Source of the DNA: Basidiobolus ranarum
Taxonomy: Eukaryota > Basidiobolomycota > Basidiobolomycetes > Basidiobolales
Assembly (NCBI GenBank): GCA_040143965.1
Contig: JASJQH010007078.1
Coordinates: forward strand, 1-21,513
DNA: 21,513 bases
Direction of reading: 5' to 3'
Position numbers and translations under genes: made by a program. The notes beneath the pieces are model-generated. The model was not told where the DNA came from. It ran no database searches and worked only from the letters and a program-made list of their open reading frames with translations. Below are positions 9,951-20,304 of the stretch, in pieces (position 1 is the first letter of the stretch; each line of letters starts with the position of its first letter).

Positions 9951-11384
9951 ATGTCTTTCTGTAAAGGTATAGCGCAGACCTGGGGCAGAGTTAACAAGAA
10001 TGGGCTCTCAGCTCTCTCTAGATTCAGTCATTCTACTAAAATTACGAAAGATATTTTTCCTGTTGTATTCTACTCGTCAAGAAATACTTTAAGGTCCTTC
10101 TCAAACCAACACCAACCTATTGTGCCGGGTTTGATAGGTGGTCTTCGCAATTTCTCCCTCTATACCACTCAACAAAAAAAAGCTCATGTTACCCCTCCCG
10201 ACGAAACTAATTGGAGCTGGAAAACCTTCTCTTTTTACCAATTTGTTCCACTAGAAGAGAAGTCACTTCACAGTTTCAGACTGAGCTTATTAAAGGACCT
10301 TGAAGCTATCAACGTTGTAGGAAGAATATATATTGCTACGGAAGGTATTAATGCCCAGGTTTCATGTCCGGAACACCAAATCGAGGCTATGAGAAAATAC
10401 ATAGACAGTCTACCTTATTTCAATAATCTGGAATTTAATTATTCTACTCTCCATGTAAAAGCATTCAAGAAGCTCCATGTTCGTGTTCGTCATCAGGTAG
10501 ATAATTATATATACCATAACTATGTCTTCGAACTTGAGAAATTAATCCTTGTATATTTATATAGGTTGTAGCCGATGGTTTGGATCCATCTACTTATGAC
10601 TTGACTCAGCAACCTAATTATCTGACCCCTGAAGAGTGGCATGATGCGTTGAGTAAAGATGAGAAACCTCCACTCTTGATCGATATGAGAAATATCTATG
10701 AGGCGTAAGAATATATGCATATATGCACATATAGTGTTGAATGCTAACTATTTTAATGAATTAACAGTGAAATAGGAAAATTCGTAAACTCCATTTGCCC
10801 CGATGTTGATACCTTTCGGGATGAAATCAAAGTTATGAAGGAGCTTTGCGAAGGCAAAAAAGAGGAACCAATCTACATGTACTGCACTGGAGGAATTAGA
10901 TGTTCCAAAGCTGGCGCGATACTCGCTAGTGATGGGTTCAAAAATGTTAATATGGTGAGTCTAAGTGTATACATCTCTTGATTTGTGTACCCCTAGTAAC
11001 TCTTAAATCCAGCTCAAAGGAGGTGTTACAGCCTACGGTCGTTACATCAAAGAGACCAAACGACCCTCTTTGTTCATAGGAAAGAATTTCACTTTCGATA
11101 AAAGACTTGGTGAGCCCATTACTGACGATGTTATCGGACATTGTCATCAATGTGATGCTCCAGCTGATGTGTTCACCAATTGCCACAATAAGATTTGTAA
11201 TTTGCTCTTCGTACAATGCCCTAATTGCGCAGCAAAATACAAGCATACCTGTGGATCTAGCCTTTGTATTGAAAACATTGAAACCGGCGAAGGAAGAATC
11301 AATTCCAAGAAACAACCTACTATTCTTGACCATACAAAGAGAGTCCGCGGGAAAAAATATATTTCTGAACTGAATCTCTCTTGA
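9951..11384 (+). CDS. TrhO-type rhodanese protein, probable mitochondrial tRNA U34 hydroxylase (414 aa)
   Basis: Four exons: 9951-10496, 10565-10704, 10768-10954 and 11013-11384. The first ~80 residues are rich in Arg, Lys, Ser and Thr with almost no acidic residue, as in a mitochondrial presequence. Then come the YceA/TrhO N-terminal domain (about 88-185; TEGINAQVSCPE), a rhodanese domain (about 210-300; LIDMRNIYEAEIGKF, then active-site loop YCTGGIRC with the catalytic-position Cys at 268), and a C-terminal Cys-rich module (335-376; CHQC, NC, CPNC, eight Cys) before FIGKNF-linked sequence. Bacterial TrhO (E. coli YceA) makes 5-hydroxyuridine at tRNA position 34 using prephenate-derived chemistry. 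The usual Glu after GIRC is Ser here (CSK). The presequence suggests action on mitochondrial tRNA, which is an inference. Confidence 0.93.
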
Positions 11385-11409
11385 TTCCATTCAAATGTAC
11401 TTTAATATT

Positions 11410-11415
11410 AATAAA
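11410..11415 (+). terminator. Poly(A) signal AATAAA
   Basis: AATAAA lies 25 bases after the stop codon of the TrhO-type gene, a usual distance for a fungal cleavage signal. Confidence 0.45.
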
Positions 11416-11435
11416 TACCCAACAGATGAGAATCC

Positions 11436-11605
11436 ATGTGTGGATCATCTCGAAAAATTCTTTGGACAACTATGAATGAGACTGCTGCCAAAGCTGAGTT
11501 ATTTACTTCCTATTCTAGAATCATTGATATATGATGTTGCTTTTTAACATACTGGTGTTGTGGATGTTGTTCAGGAACCAGAGATCATCACGTCACATGA
11601 TTTGA
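11436..11605 (+). CDS. Possible micro-ORF, spliced or unspliced (about 30 aa)
   Basis: An ATG at 11436 opens MCGSSRKILWTTMNETAAKA. Unspliced it stops at 11534 (32 aa). With a donor at 11498 (GTTATT), a TTAAC branch-like site and an acceptor ending at 11574 (TTCAG) it would give 30 aa ending at 11605. It sits between the TrhO and CENP-S genes. No family is recognised. It may equally be chance open sequence or part of the CENP-S 5' leader. Confidence 0.18.
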
Positions 11606-11725
11606 TTGATTCTCATATTATGAGCTAGACAACAAACCACCCAAAGACACGATGAATGAATGCATGTATTTTAGTAGCTTATAAACTGAATAATATAAAG
11701 ACTCGACGTCAGTTTAATAGAAGAA

Positions 11726-12434
11726 ATGAGTGACATAGATTCAGAAATTTTTGCACAGGAACAAGTATGTGCCTAACCTAATAGTCACTCCGTTCATTTG
11801 CTTAGAATAAAGTAGCTTACAGCTCTTTCAATTCTAGAGACTTAAAGCTGCCATTTGGTTTTCTGTCAATCAAATATGTAAGGAAGAAGGTAAGGTTATT
11901 TTGAGGTTTGAACTGTAGCTTTTAGATTAATCCTTCTTCTCTCAGAGAGCTCACTTGGTATCAGTATTACACCGCAATTTATTGCTGCTTTAACTGAGAT
12001 GGTATACAAAGAAGCTGGTACATATTCCTTTTGTTTTCACTTTGAATCAAGTGCGCCAAGTATTCATTTTTTATGACCAGAAACTGTTGGTACGGATTTG
12101 GAGCACTTTGCAAAGTTTGTGACCTTGTTATTATTGGCTTATTTTCACTGTCACTTATCGTTATATTCTTTAGACATGCAAAACGCTCAGTAATATCTCC
12201 TGACGATGTTAAGGTATTGAATATCAAGAATTTTTTCAGAATACATCGAGCTAATCCGAGTAACTTTGTTGTAGCTTTGTGCAAGGAGAAACGATAGCCT
12301 GGTGTGTATCTATAATTTGGCTTCATATGTATTATATCCTAAAAATTTCATTCAATTAGTATGAGCTACTTGGTGACTCTGCTGAACGGATTGGTGACAA
12401 ATCGGCTAAAGCTGTACGAAAGCGTAAAAAATAG
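11726..12434 (+). CDS. CENP-S/MHF1 histone-fold protein (112 aa)
   Basis: Seven exons: 11726-11764, 11838-11889, 11946-12017, 12081-12114, 12174-12213, 12275-12301 and 12360-12434. The 112-aa product is a single histone fold. CENP-S pairs with CENP-X (MHF2) in a tetramer that acts at kinetochores within the CCAN and with FANCM-type helicases at stalled forks. Family marks are LKAAIWFSVNQIC in helix 1, ITPQFIAALTEMVYKE in helix 2, and DLEHFAKHAKRSVISPDDVK followed by LCARRNDSLYELL, matching the conserved HAKR and DVKLLARR segments. A basic tail (KAVRKRKK) ends the protein. Six introns in only 339 coding bases, with exons down to 27 nt, make it easy to miss by ORF finding. Phase continuity at every junction supports the model. 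Confidence 0.92.
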
Positions 12435-12547
12435 TCCTCGAGACTGTACGTTGTTTACTTTCTTTCAAGTCTCATACCAGGTCATATAGACTAGAGTGAT
12501 CTTCAATCACTACAATCATTTCCTTACTGTATCTAATGTAACAATTG

Positions 12548-12553
12548 AATAAA
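12548..12553 (+). terminator. Poly(A) signal AATAAA
   Basis: AATAAA lies 113 bases after the CENP-S stop codon and is the first clear candidate signal for that transcript. Confidence 0.35.
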
Positions 12554-12660
12554 TAAGTACTTTCGACAGACCTTTAAATATGAGTGAATTTTGAGATATT
12601 TTAGATTCATTCGTTATTTGTTGAATTGTTCCTTCCAAAGCAACCTCTCTATATTCTATT

Positions 12661-12667
12661 TATAAAA
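12661..12667 (+). promoter_or_regulatory. TATA box candidate for TRAPPC10 or a micro-ORF
   Basis: TATAAAA lies 31 bases upstream of an ATG at 12698 (22-codon frame) and 374 bases upstream of the TRAPPC10 ATG. The nearest downstream long gene is TRAPPC10, so this may be its promoter, with the micro-ORF in its 5' leader. Confidence 0.35.
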
Positions 12668-13040
12668 GAACGATTCTCTTTCAACAATACCACGACCATG
12701 CCAATCGCGATGAAAAGAGCTTCCACAGCTCATCAAAGTTACCATGTTGGAGGAATTATATGCTAATAATGTGATGTCGCAACAAGTGCTAGTGTGTGAT
12801 TTCGTTAGCCTTGGCTTATTAATGGATAGAAATCTTAATACAATGAATTAAATGGGATTACGAGTTACATAGCATGAGATAAATTAGTGCAATCAACACG
12901 ATAATATGACAATTCATTCCATAAACCAATCAATTTACCAATTCGGTGGCTTCAGCTAGCTGTTAATTATTCAAAGAATATCTGCAAGCCTTACTAAATA
13001 AGCATATATTTGGACACCAAGTCCAATTCTACTTGAAAGT

Positions 13041-16000
13041 ATGGACGTGAATAGAGTATCCGTTACATGTAAGTGACTTCAACTAATTGCTCAACCAATG
13101 CATTACTATGATGTTAAAGTACCCTGTTTGTTGAACTAATTGACGACTCTTTCCAATACAAAAGACTGTGATCTTTATAATATATGGCCACAAATAAAAG
13201 AAGAATTACTTGCCTACCTGCCTCTAAAATCCCTGAATTGGAAGCCTGGCTCAGATGTTAACCATGTGATCAATACTTTACCAGTAGAATTGGTTGAGTA
13301 TAATCCCAGTACTGCTGGAGCACCAACTAACGTCCCAGTCCGACTTAGTCAAGAACCTTACTTAAATTTATTTTTCGTGAATTGTGATGTGAGTCCCAAT
13401 AGTAAGCAAGGTTCTTTTTATATAAACATTAACAACCTTTTTTCTAGGATCTGGAGCAATATCGTCAGAGCGTAAAGAAGCAAATAAAGGATTGGCATTC
13501 CGTGGTTTCTACCAAAAAAGACCAAGAATGGCTTATTGTTTATGTTGCAAAGCAGGAGCTTGCGCGTAATGTGTTTCTCAACATAAAGGGCACTGTCTAC
13601 GATAGAATACGGGCTGATTTCAACACCAAGAAGGATAGGTAATCTCGTTAAAAATCCTTGACTAACTTTGAGGCCAAATGATTAATACTAGCCTCTATTT
13701 TATCAGATGCTCTATTCTAAGACCTCACGATCACGAGTCCAAGACCGAGCTTTGGCAAGATTTCATCTCCAAAGTTAAGGATGGGATCATTACCAGCTTT
13801 GAGTATCATGTTGCTCAATATGAAGAGCATATTCGAAGAATGGATTCCCAACGTCAAATGCCCGGTTGGAACTATTGTACTTTTTTCCTGATGAAGGTGA
13901 TATAAACCATGTGATTTCCAACACTAGCCATACTAATGGCTTATCGCACAACTCTAGGAAAGTCTTGCACAATCTTACGAAATGATGAATCTGTTTGATC
14001 AAGCTTTGAAACAATATGACGAGTTAGAAGCGTCCTTCTTCCAAGTGCTGAAAGGTAGTGTGAATTCCTCATTGTAACGCTTACAAATCAACTAAACGTT
14101 TTGCCAAATAGATAAGGCATTGACGTGGTTCAAAAACTTTGGAGGCTTAGATCCTGGGGATGATAGTGCGGATATTCTCGACATCAATCGTAAATCCTAT
14201 AGAGATGCGATCCTACAAAATGATATTTCTGTGTTTGATTTTCGGATTTACCTCTTCGCAAGGCAATGTCGACTTCTCTTTTTGATTGGAGAGCCAACTG
14301 AAGTTTGCGACCGTGCGTTGAAATTTGTTTCCACTTTTGTCCGAACGATCAGGGATTTCCAGGTGAGACTGCGGTGTTCCTTATGTTACTTTGCTAATGA
14401 CTAATTATAAGCGGTATCATATAGAGTAGTTTCAGTACCAACTTTCTTGAAATCTGGACCTATTCATCGTGCATGAATGTTGTGGAAACCTGCGAAAAAG
14501 CTCATATTTCTTCACGACAAGACTCGGGATTTCACTCGCACTATGCCGCTGTTAAAGCTGAATTAGTGAGATGCGCACGTATCCAGGTAATGTTTAGAAT
14601 CATGGAGGTGAGTAAGAAGAGCTCACTAACTCGAATGAATACCTCTAGTTAGATAAACTGGGCATTTTTTATGGTTACCTACCTTGTTCTCCACCATTTA
14701 TTATGTCTTTGGAGAGCAATGTCCCGGAGCCCCAATATGAAATTGATCGTTCGCAGATGGAACAGCCCAAAGCCATGTATAATGAAGATCTCAAAAATGC
14801 CATCAGTGATTCTCAAGCTTTCTATAGCCTCTACCTGGTAAAGATCAAGCCTATCATTATGTATTTCTTGGGTTCTCATAACCATTTATCAGGAATTGAG
14901 TGACAGAGCAATCAAGTATTACGAGCTGAGCGGTCGTACTCGTTATATTTATCAGCTTCAAGGCGATATTGCTTCCTTGCATTTGTGAGTTACTTATACG
15001 TGTGTTTATCGATTCCACCTCCTCTAACATACTGATTTACGACTCTTGAAGCCATAATCAGCAATACGCCGAAGCCGGAGCAATATTGAAGCCTATCTGC
15101 GCGAAGTATATTGAGACGGGCTGGTTTACGATCGAAAACCACTTAATGACTAAACTTGCTGAATCGCAGAAGCATTTACAACAGCATAGCCAATATCCTT
15201 AATGAATATACCATGTTTCGAACTTCACTAAAATATCAAAATTATCCTTAACCTCACCTACGTATGCAGAATCCTGTCTCGTTCTCCTCACAACCACAAG
15301 ATCCCTACTAAGTGAAGAGCAGATATTGCTGTATTCTCGTGAGTTGATTGAAGTGTCCAGTGTACTTGAGGACGGTTAGTGTTCCTTATCAAGATTTTTT
15401 CCAGTTCACTCAAGCTAAATTTTACAACATTTAGAAATTACTCGGAATTTCGCGCCTATATTTGATGTTTCTGTTCTAAGTAAAAAGGACACGCCTACAG
15501 AGTTAGCCATTGAGATGCTTGTCAACAATTCTCTTCCTATGGTTAGTTTGTTTTACTCTCTCTAGCTATCTTTTCCTGCATTAAAGATCTTTTTATTTCT
15601 CAAGGAATTTACTGCTTCTAAGCTTAGCTTAAAGCTTGCTGGGGATATTACCAATGAAATTGAATTCTACTGTGAAGATCAGCTGCTTAAACCTGGCATG
15701 AACACATGTCGATTGATATGCGAGGTAATAAGTTGCTTCAAGTTGATCTATTAATATGACAACCCTGTTGATATACTCTGTATTACACTTCAGACTTCTG
15801 CACCTGGAAATTACGTTCTTGACAATATTCGCATGAATGTCGGAAAATTGGTGTTTACCCATTACTTGCTCAAAGAGACTAAGAAAAGAACCTTCCGAAT
15901 CAACGAGCATCCTTCCACTATCAAAATCCATGCATCCTTACCCAAGATTGGTAATGTCTCAAGTTGAAAATTCACCAGGGATGTTCTCACTAATAATCCC

Positions 16001-18101
16001 GTATTTGTATTACAGTGCACATTGGAGAACAAGATACAATTCTTATTCAGCTTTTGACTCGCCAAGATTCCATCGAAAGTGGAGTGATTCGGGTGAAGAG
16101 TTTAACCGATTTATTAACTTTAAAGCCATGTGACAGCGTCAGCAGTAAAGTATTATTGAACCAAGAAAGTAAGCCATTTAGATTGCCTGTATGTCACCAT
16201 TGAAGCCCTTTTTTGTTAACCTTTAGTTTCAATTCCATGTGTCAGCATTCCTTGAGCCGATCACTCATGATGAAGAAAATTCAATCACTTTGGAACGTGA
16301 AGGAGAGGATTACAAGCTCCCTTCTCTACAAGAGCAATCTTTGCTCAGATTTGCAGTACCCTGTGAAGAGTTCAATACAAACCATGGAAAGGTTGGCATT
16401 TCAGATTACAGACGGTTCAATGAATCTTCCAAGGAGTATTCTTACCTTTTTCTTGCATCGGATAGATTGGAGTTGTTGTTGAATATACGACTAAAAAGGG
16501 GCAAAATCGTACCTTCTCTACAACGCAAGAAATTGACCTAGCCATTCCTTTATCTTGGTCCCATAAAGCCTATTTCCAAGAGAATTGGTAGAACATATAG
16601 ATTAAATCTATAACAAGCTTCATTCACTGAACCATCGTAGCCTTTTCTTCAAAGTCAATTTAGAATGCCATTCCTCAACACCGCTTCGAATTCATAGTGC
16701 TAACCTCGATCCCCCATCAGAGTTTGAAATTGCCCAGCATACAAACCTGAATTGTTCAGAAACGGTAACTTAGCTCTCCCAAATCCATCACTTAAGAAAC
16801 GAGAATTAACCGGCTTGAAATACTTAGCTTTTATTCCCTCAACAAGAAATGTCCATACTCTACAAACTCAAGAAAGGGATAGGTTTGTCGTTAATTAAAT
16901 CTACATCATCTTCGTCTCCTCTATTAACCATTCTATGATGTAGATTATGATTCACGAAAAACCAAACACGAATTTAACTTCCAGTTAACTTACTCAACGT
17001 TACAGGATGGTAAGTGAACAATATCGATTCATTGAGGAATCAGTTTGTTAACTCAATTTATCTTGGTAGAGATCGAATCGAATATCATCAACAAACTTCA
17101 TGACCTTCTTGAGAAGGAGCAATTGAACCAGCATTTCTCATTCATAACTCCATACATCAAGCAACATATCAAGGAGAACGTGGATATCTTCAATTACGGG
17201 ATGACCAACGTATTAGCTCTTGGTCCATTTGATATGGCCTCTCTAGAAAGGATGTTGATACACGATGAGGAAACTACTGCCAAGACTTTACTAGATATCA
17301 TGACGCGATTCTTTGAAGTAAGCAAACTCCATTGATCAATCGCCTCCTTTACTCCAATTTCTCACTTGAATTCATTGAACTCTAGACTTACCAAAACGTT
17401 GATATGGAGGACATGGAGTTTGATCCCAGTCCCTACCAACAAATACTGAATATTCCCATTAGTATACCCGTATGTGAGGTTGGTTAAATGATATGTTGAA
17501 TCCAATGTCAATAGGATATATGATTCTAATCTATGCATATTAGCTTTTATGTCTGGTGGAACTTCAACGTCTTTCAGAAGAATTCGTTAATATTGGAACT
17601 CCATGTCCTTTCAAGTTGCTTATAAAATTAGCGGATTATTGGAAGCCACGTAATGTGAAGATGCCAATTGAATTACAATATGACATTGGTATTGATGGAG
17701 AACAATGGTTACTTTCTGGGAAGAAACGAGGTCATTTTAAGTTAGAGGTAAATTACCGGATAGAAGATAATTTCCATTATAGTTTGAACCGTGTTCGAAA
17801 TTTAAGACTTTATTTATAGGCTGGTAAAACGGAAGAGATTCCTTTTATGCTTGTTCCGTTAAAGACAGGATTTCTTCCATATCCTACGATGTTTATTATC
17901 GCTAATGAACTTGAACGAGTTGAATGTTGTTATATTAATGGTGGTAAACAATTGTTTGTCGTTCCTAAAGAAAATACAACTACTATCTTTTTGGAGAATC
18001 CTCGACCTATTATTAATCATATGTGGAGAAGGGATTCGGTGGAAGCTGATCCTTCCGTTTATGGTTCTGAATCGGACTCTCCATCAGATCTCTCGGATTG
18101 A
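13041..18101 (+). CDS. TRAPPC10/Trs130, TRAPP II complex subunit (1181 aa, 24 exons)
   Basis: Exons: 13041-13068, 13165-13388, 13448-13638, 13707-13896, 13958-14054, 14112-14362, 14425-14586, 14649-14837, 14893-14984, 15052-15192, 15262-15374, 15435-15541, 15605-15724, 15794-15950, 16016-16168, 16246-16391, 16466-16587, 16641-16764, 16828-16882, 16944-17009, 17070-17317, 17386-17469, 17544-17747 and 17820-18101. They sum to 3546 bases with no internal stop. The length fits TRAPPC10 (about 1260 aa in human, 1102 in yeast Trs130). TRAPP II is the Golgi tethering complex and Rab11/Ypt31-type exchange factor. Conserved N-terminal marks are DLEQYRQSVKKQIKDWHS, EWLIVYVAK, DRIRADF and PGWNYCTFFLMKESLA, then the helical region (FDQALKQYDELEASF, FDFRIYLFARQCRLLFL). 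The C-terminal half is beta-rich (VEYTTKKGQ, EIDLAIPLSW, PFMLVPLKTGFLPYPTMFI). Intron 10 is AT-AC. Intron 16 has a weak GTTGGC donor. The first exon (28 nt) is the least certain. Confidence 0.94.
15193..15261 (+). other. U12-type AT-AC intron (minor spliceosome) in TRAPPC10
   Basis: This 69-nt intron begins ATATCCTT, the U12 donor consensus, and ends TAC. It contains TCCTTAAC (15245-15252), the U12 branch-point consensus, with the branch A about 10 bases before the acceptor. It has no pyrimidine tract. It splits codon 522 (CA|G), giving ...HSQ|YAESCLVLL and keeping the conserved frame. There is no GT donor between the last conserved exon 10 codons and the TAA at 15200-15202. The AG at 15268-15269 would shift frame into a stop. 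Confidence 0.9.
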
Positions 18102-18662
18102 ATATTCTAATCATCCCCTTCCCTTTAAACTTGGTAAATTCTATATGTAATATCTCATGACCTATGAGAGGTAAAACAACTCCCCCCCCCACATACTATT
18201 TAAGCATCAGCAATATCTACAACAGTAGAGCTGCCTATAGTAAATAAATGATATGTATAATGTTCGAATCGATTTCTGCGGATTCAAGTCTAATGTATGA
18301 GTAAAAATAGTGGATTGAATGAGGTACAATGGGACTAAGATTTCAATTTATCTTGCATGAAATAAAAGACTATTTTAGATCACTTTATTGTGTACATACA
18401 ATGAGCATACATAGTTAGCTCAACCAATATAAACCAGAAAGTGGAAGAAGGGGAAGGGGAAGAGTCAATTATATGACAGAAATTCATTCCATTTAGAGCT
18501 ATACTATATATGTGGACATTGTGGGGTTGATAAAAAAGTACATTAGATGAATAGACAATTTCAATCTTACAATAATAACCACTTCGGTTGGAATCTATTC
18601 GAATAAACATTCCATTGAATATTATTGGAATGGTTTGCATTTGGATGGGGAGTTGGTCAACG
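18102..18662. other. Convergent 3' region between TRAPPC10 and the Grr1-like gene
   Basis: Holds a nine-C run (18182-18190) and poly(A) signals for the plus strand (18243). The minus-strand open frame at 18380-18670 overlaps the Grr1-like 3' UTR and shows no family features. No gene seen. Confidence 0.5.
18243..18248 (+). terminator. Poly(A) signal AATAAA
   Basis: AATAAA lies 141 bases after the TRAPPC10 stop codon and is a plausible signal for that transcript. Confidence 0.35.
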
Positions 18663-20304
18663 TTAATCAAATCTTAAATTCAACAGTTCCCATAATTGTC
18701 TCATAGATAAGGGACCATCCTCACCATTGCCACCGCCACCGCCTGTACCATTACCATAGCGAGAGGCCACTGGTAGAGATCCCAGATAAGTTCGGACTCC
18801 ACGCACTCCATCCCCACTAAACACGCAAAACATCGGTCTTTGAGTGACTGAGAATTCCTTAGGAGGAGCTCTAGAGAATTTTTGTATATCGGAACGTAAA
18901 AATGCCGGGATTCCAGTTAATGTGATATGAGTTAATCGGGGGCTGGAGTTTAAAAGTTTCAATACTGCTGGTACACTGATCTGAACACAATATGATAAAT
19001 GTAACCGTTCCAATGAATGACATGCAGCTAATCCATACACAAATCCATAGATTCCTCTATCCGTGATACCCGCGCATTTAACAAGTCCAATTCGTCGAAG
19101 TTTCGTCAACGTCCCCAGTTCGAATAAAGAGTCATCCGTCAACTGATTACAACAAGCAAGATCCAAGTATCTTATTCTAGTACAGTGTCGAGTCAACGTA
19201 GCTACTCCTTTATCAGTAATCCTAGCGCAATGACCCAATACCAGATTATGAAGTTGCTTTCCTAGCTTAGCGATATGAGATATAGATTCATCGGTTAGAT
19301 TGACACACTTTGCGAGTACCAAGTGTCGTAACCGTGGACATCTATCGATTAGGTTTCCAATGCTAGCATCGGTTATCTGATAACATGAAGTTAAATCCAA
19401 GATTCGAAGTTGATTGAAATTTGGGTTGATGTCGATAAAAGAAATATCCGTTATCTTTGTACAGGAAGCTAACTTCAGATCACGTAATAATGTACAATAT
19501 TGAAGAACTCGGCCGATAGAGGAATCCGTCACTTCACTACACTGTGCTAAATCCAATTCCGTCAGACTGGTAAACGACGATATTTGTTCAACAGATACAT
19601 CGCTGAGTTTTACGCATCCGGCGCATTTCAACTATAGAATACCAATAAGAACATGGATGGTTCATGCAAAGGAAGGGAAGTGAAGGTATAGATAAGTATA
19701 TTTCCATCAAAACACTCGCATCAATAAATGTAAAACATACTCTTTTCATACTTGTATGCTCCTTGAAACTGACCAGACCTGTATCATCGATATTATGCGA
19801 CCCACTTATATTCAAAGACTGAAGTTGCCTGCAATTTTCTGATATGGCCAGAAGACTTTGATTGTCCAGCTCCAGCTCACTTAAATCGATACCAAGCAGG
19901 TTTGGCCAATATTTTACAAGTTGTGTTATGGAAATACTACTTAACCTTTTACATCCCCCAAAAGAGACTTTTTCTACTCTGTTACATAAGGCCAGTTTGT
20001 TAATTACTTCACCGCTTGTGATGTTATCCCCAAGAAGTGATAGATTAATGCGACGTACATAACTGGAATACGGGGGTCGAAGTACGTCTGACATTTGTAA
20101 GAAGGGAGCCATGGAAGAGAAGGATAATCTATACCAAACATGTTCCACACATAAATCGTACCATCTCCTACTTACTAAAAGGCAAGAAAGATAGGTATTT
20201 CTAGAACGAATCAGCTGAAATATGATCACCAGAAGCTCATTTGGTAAGTTCTGAATCGTTTGCTTCATAGGAGAAGGTAAGTACTGCCGAGAAATAGTGT
20301 TCAT
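18663..20304 (-). CDS. Grr1-like F-box/leucine-rich-repeat protein (510 aa)
   Basis: Two exons: 20304-19741 and 19631-18663, joined in phase 0 (donor GTATGT, acceptor CTATAG). An F-box lies at about 18-60 (LPNELLVIIFQLIRSRNTYL, then SRRWYDLC), which would bind Skp1. It is followed by about a dozen cysteine-containing LRRs from about 85 to 420, with the repeating pattern LxxLxLxxCxxITDxxI, for example LRDLKLASCTKITD and LHNLVLGHCARITD. This is the architecture of yeast Grr1 and FBXL-type substrate receptors of SCF ubiquitin ligases; Grr1 controls G1 cyclins and nutrient signalling. The C-terminus has a Gly-rich loop (near GNGTGGGGGNGEDG). The start is the first ATG after an in-frame stop. It could be another FBXL rather than the strict Grr1 orthologue. 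It is shorter than yeast Grr1 because it lacks long N- and C-terminal extensions. Confidence 0.92.

Larger units (their letters stand above)
12435..13040. other. Intergenic, CENP-S 3' flank and TRAPPC10 promoter/leader
   Basis: No supported gene. A poly(A) signal lies at 12548-12553 and a TATA box at 12661. A 22-codon open frame starts 31 bases after that box (12698-12766) and may be an upstream ORF of the TRAPPC10 transcript. The rest is AT-rich with no motif I can name. Confidence 0.5.

Noticed and set aside
11107-11390. Alternative plus and minus frames over the TrhO last exon
   Set aside because: The TrhO frame carries the conserved Cys-rich module; the others are shadows.
13639-13706. 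TRAPPC10 intron 3 as a second U12-type intron (contains TCCTTGAC)
   Set aside because: The donor is GTAATC, not RTATCCTT, and the U12-like branch site is about 50 bases from the acceptor; TTAATAC nearer the acceptor fits U2-type splicing.
15193-15269. Exon 10/11 junction as a normal GT-AG intron
   Set aside because: No GT is available between the last conserved codons and the stop at 15200-15202, and the AG at 15268-15269 leads to a frameshift and a TGA within 15 codons.
18182-18190. Poly-C run as a functional element
   Set aside because: Homopolymer in a convergent 3' region; may be sequencing-sensitive and no structure surrounds it.
18264-18280. tRNA B-box-like GTTCGAATC
   Set aside because: No matching A-box, acceptor stem or T-arm pairing could be built around it.
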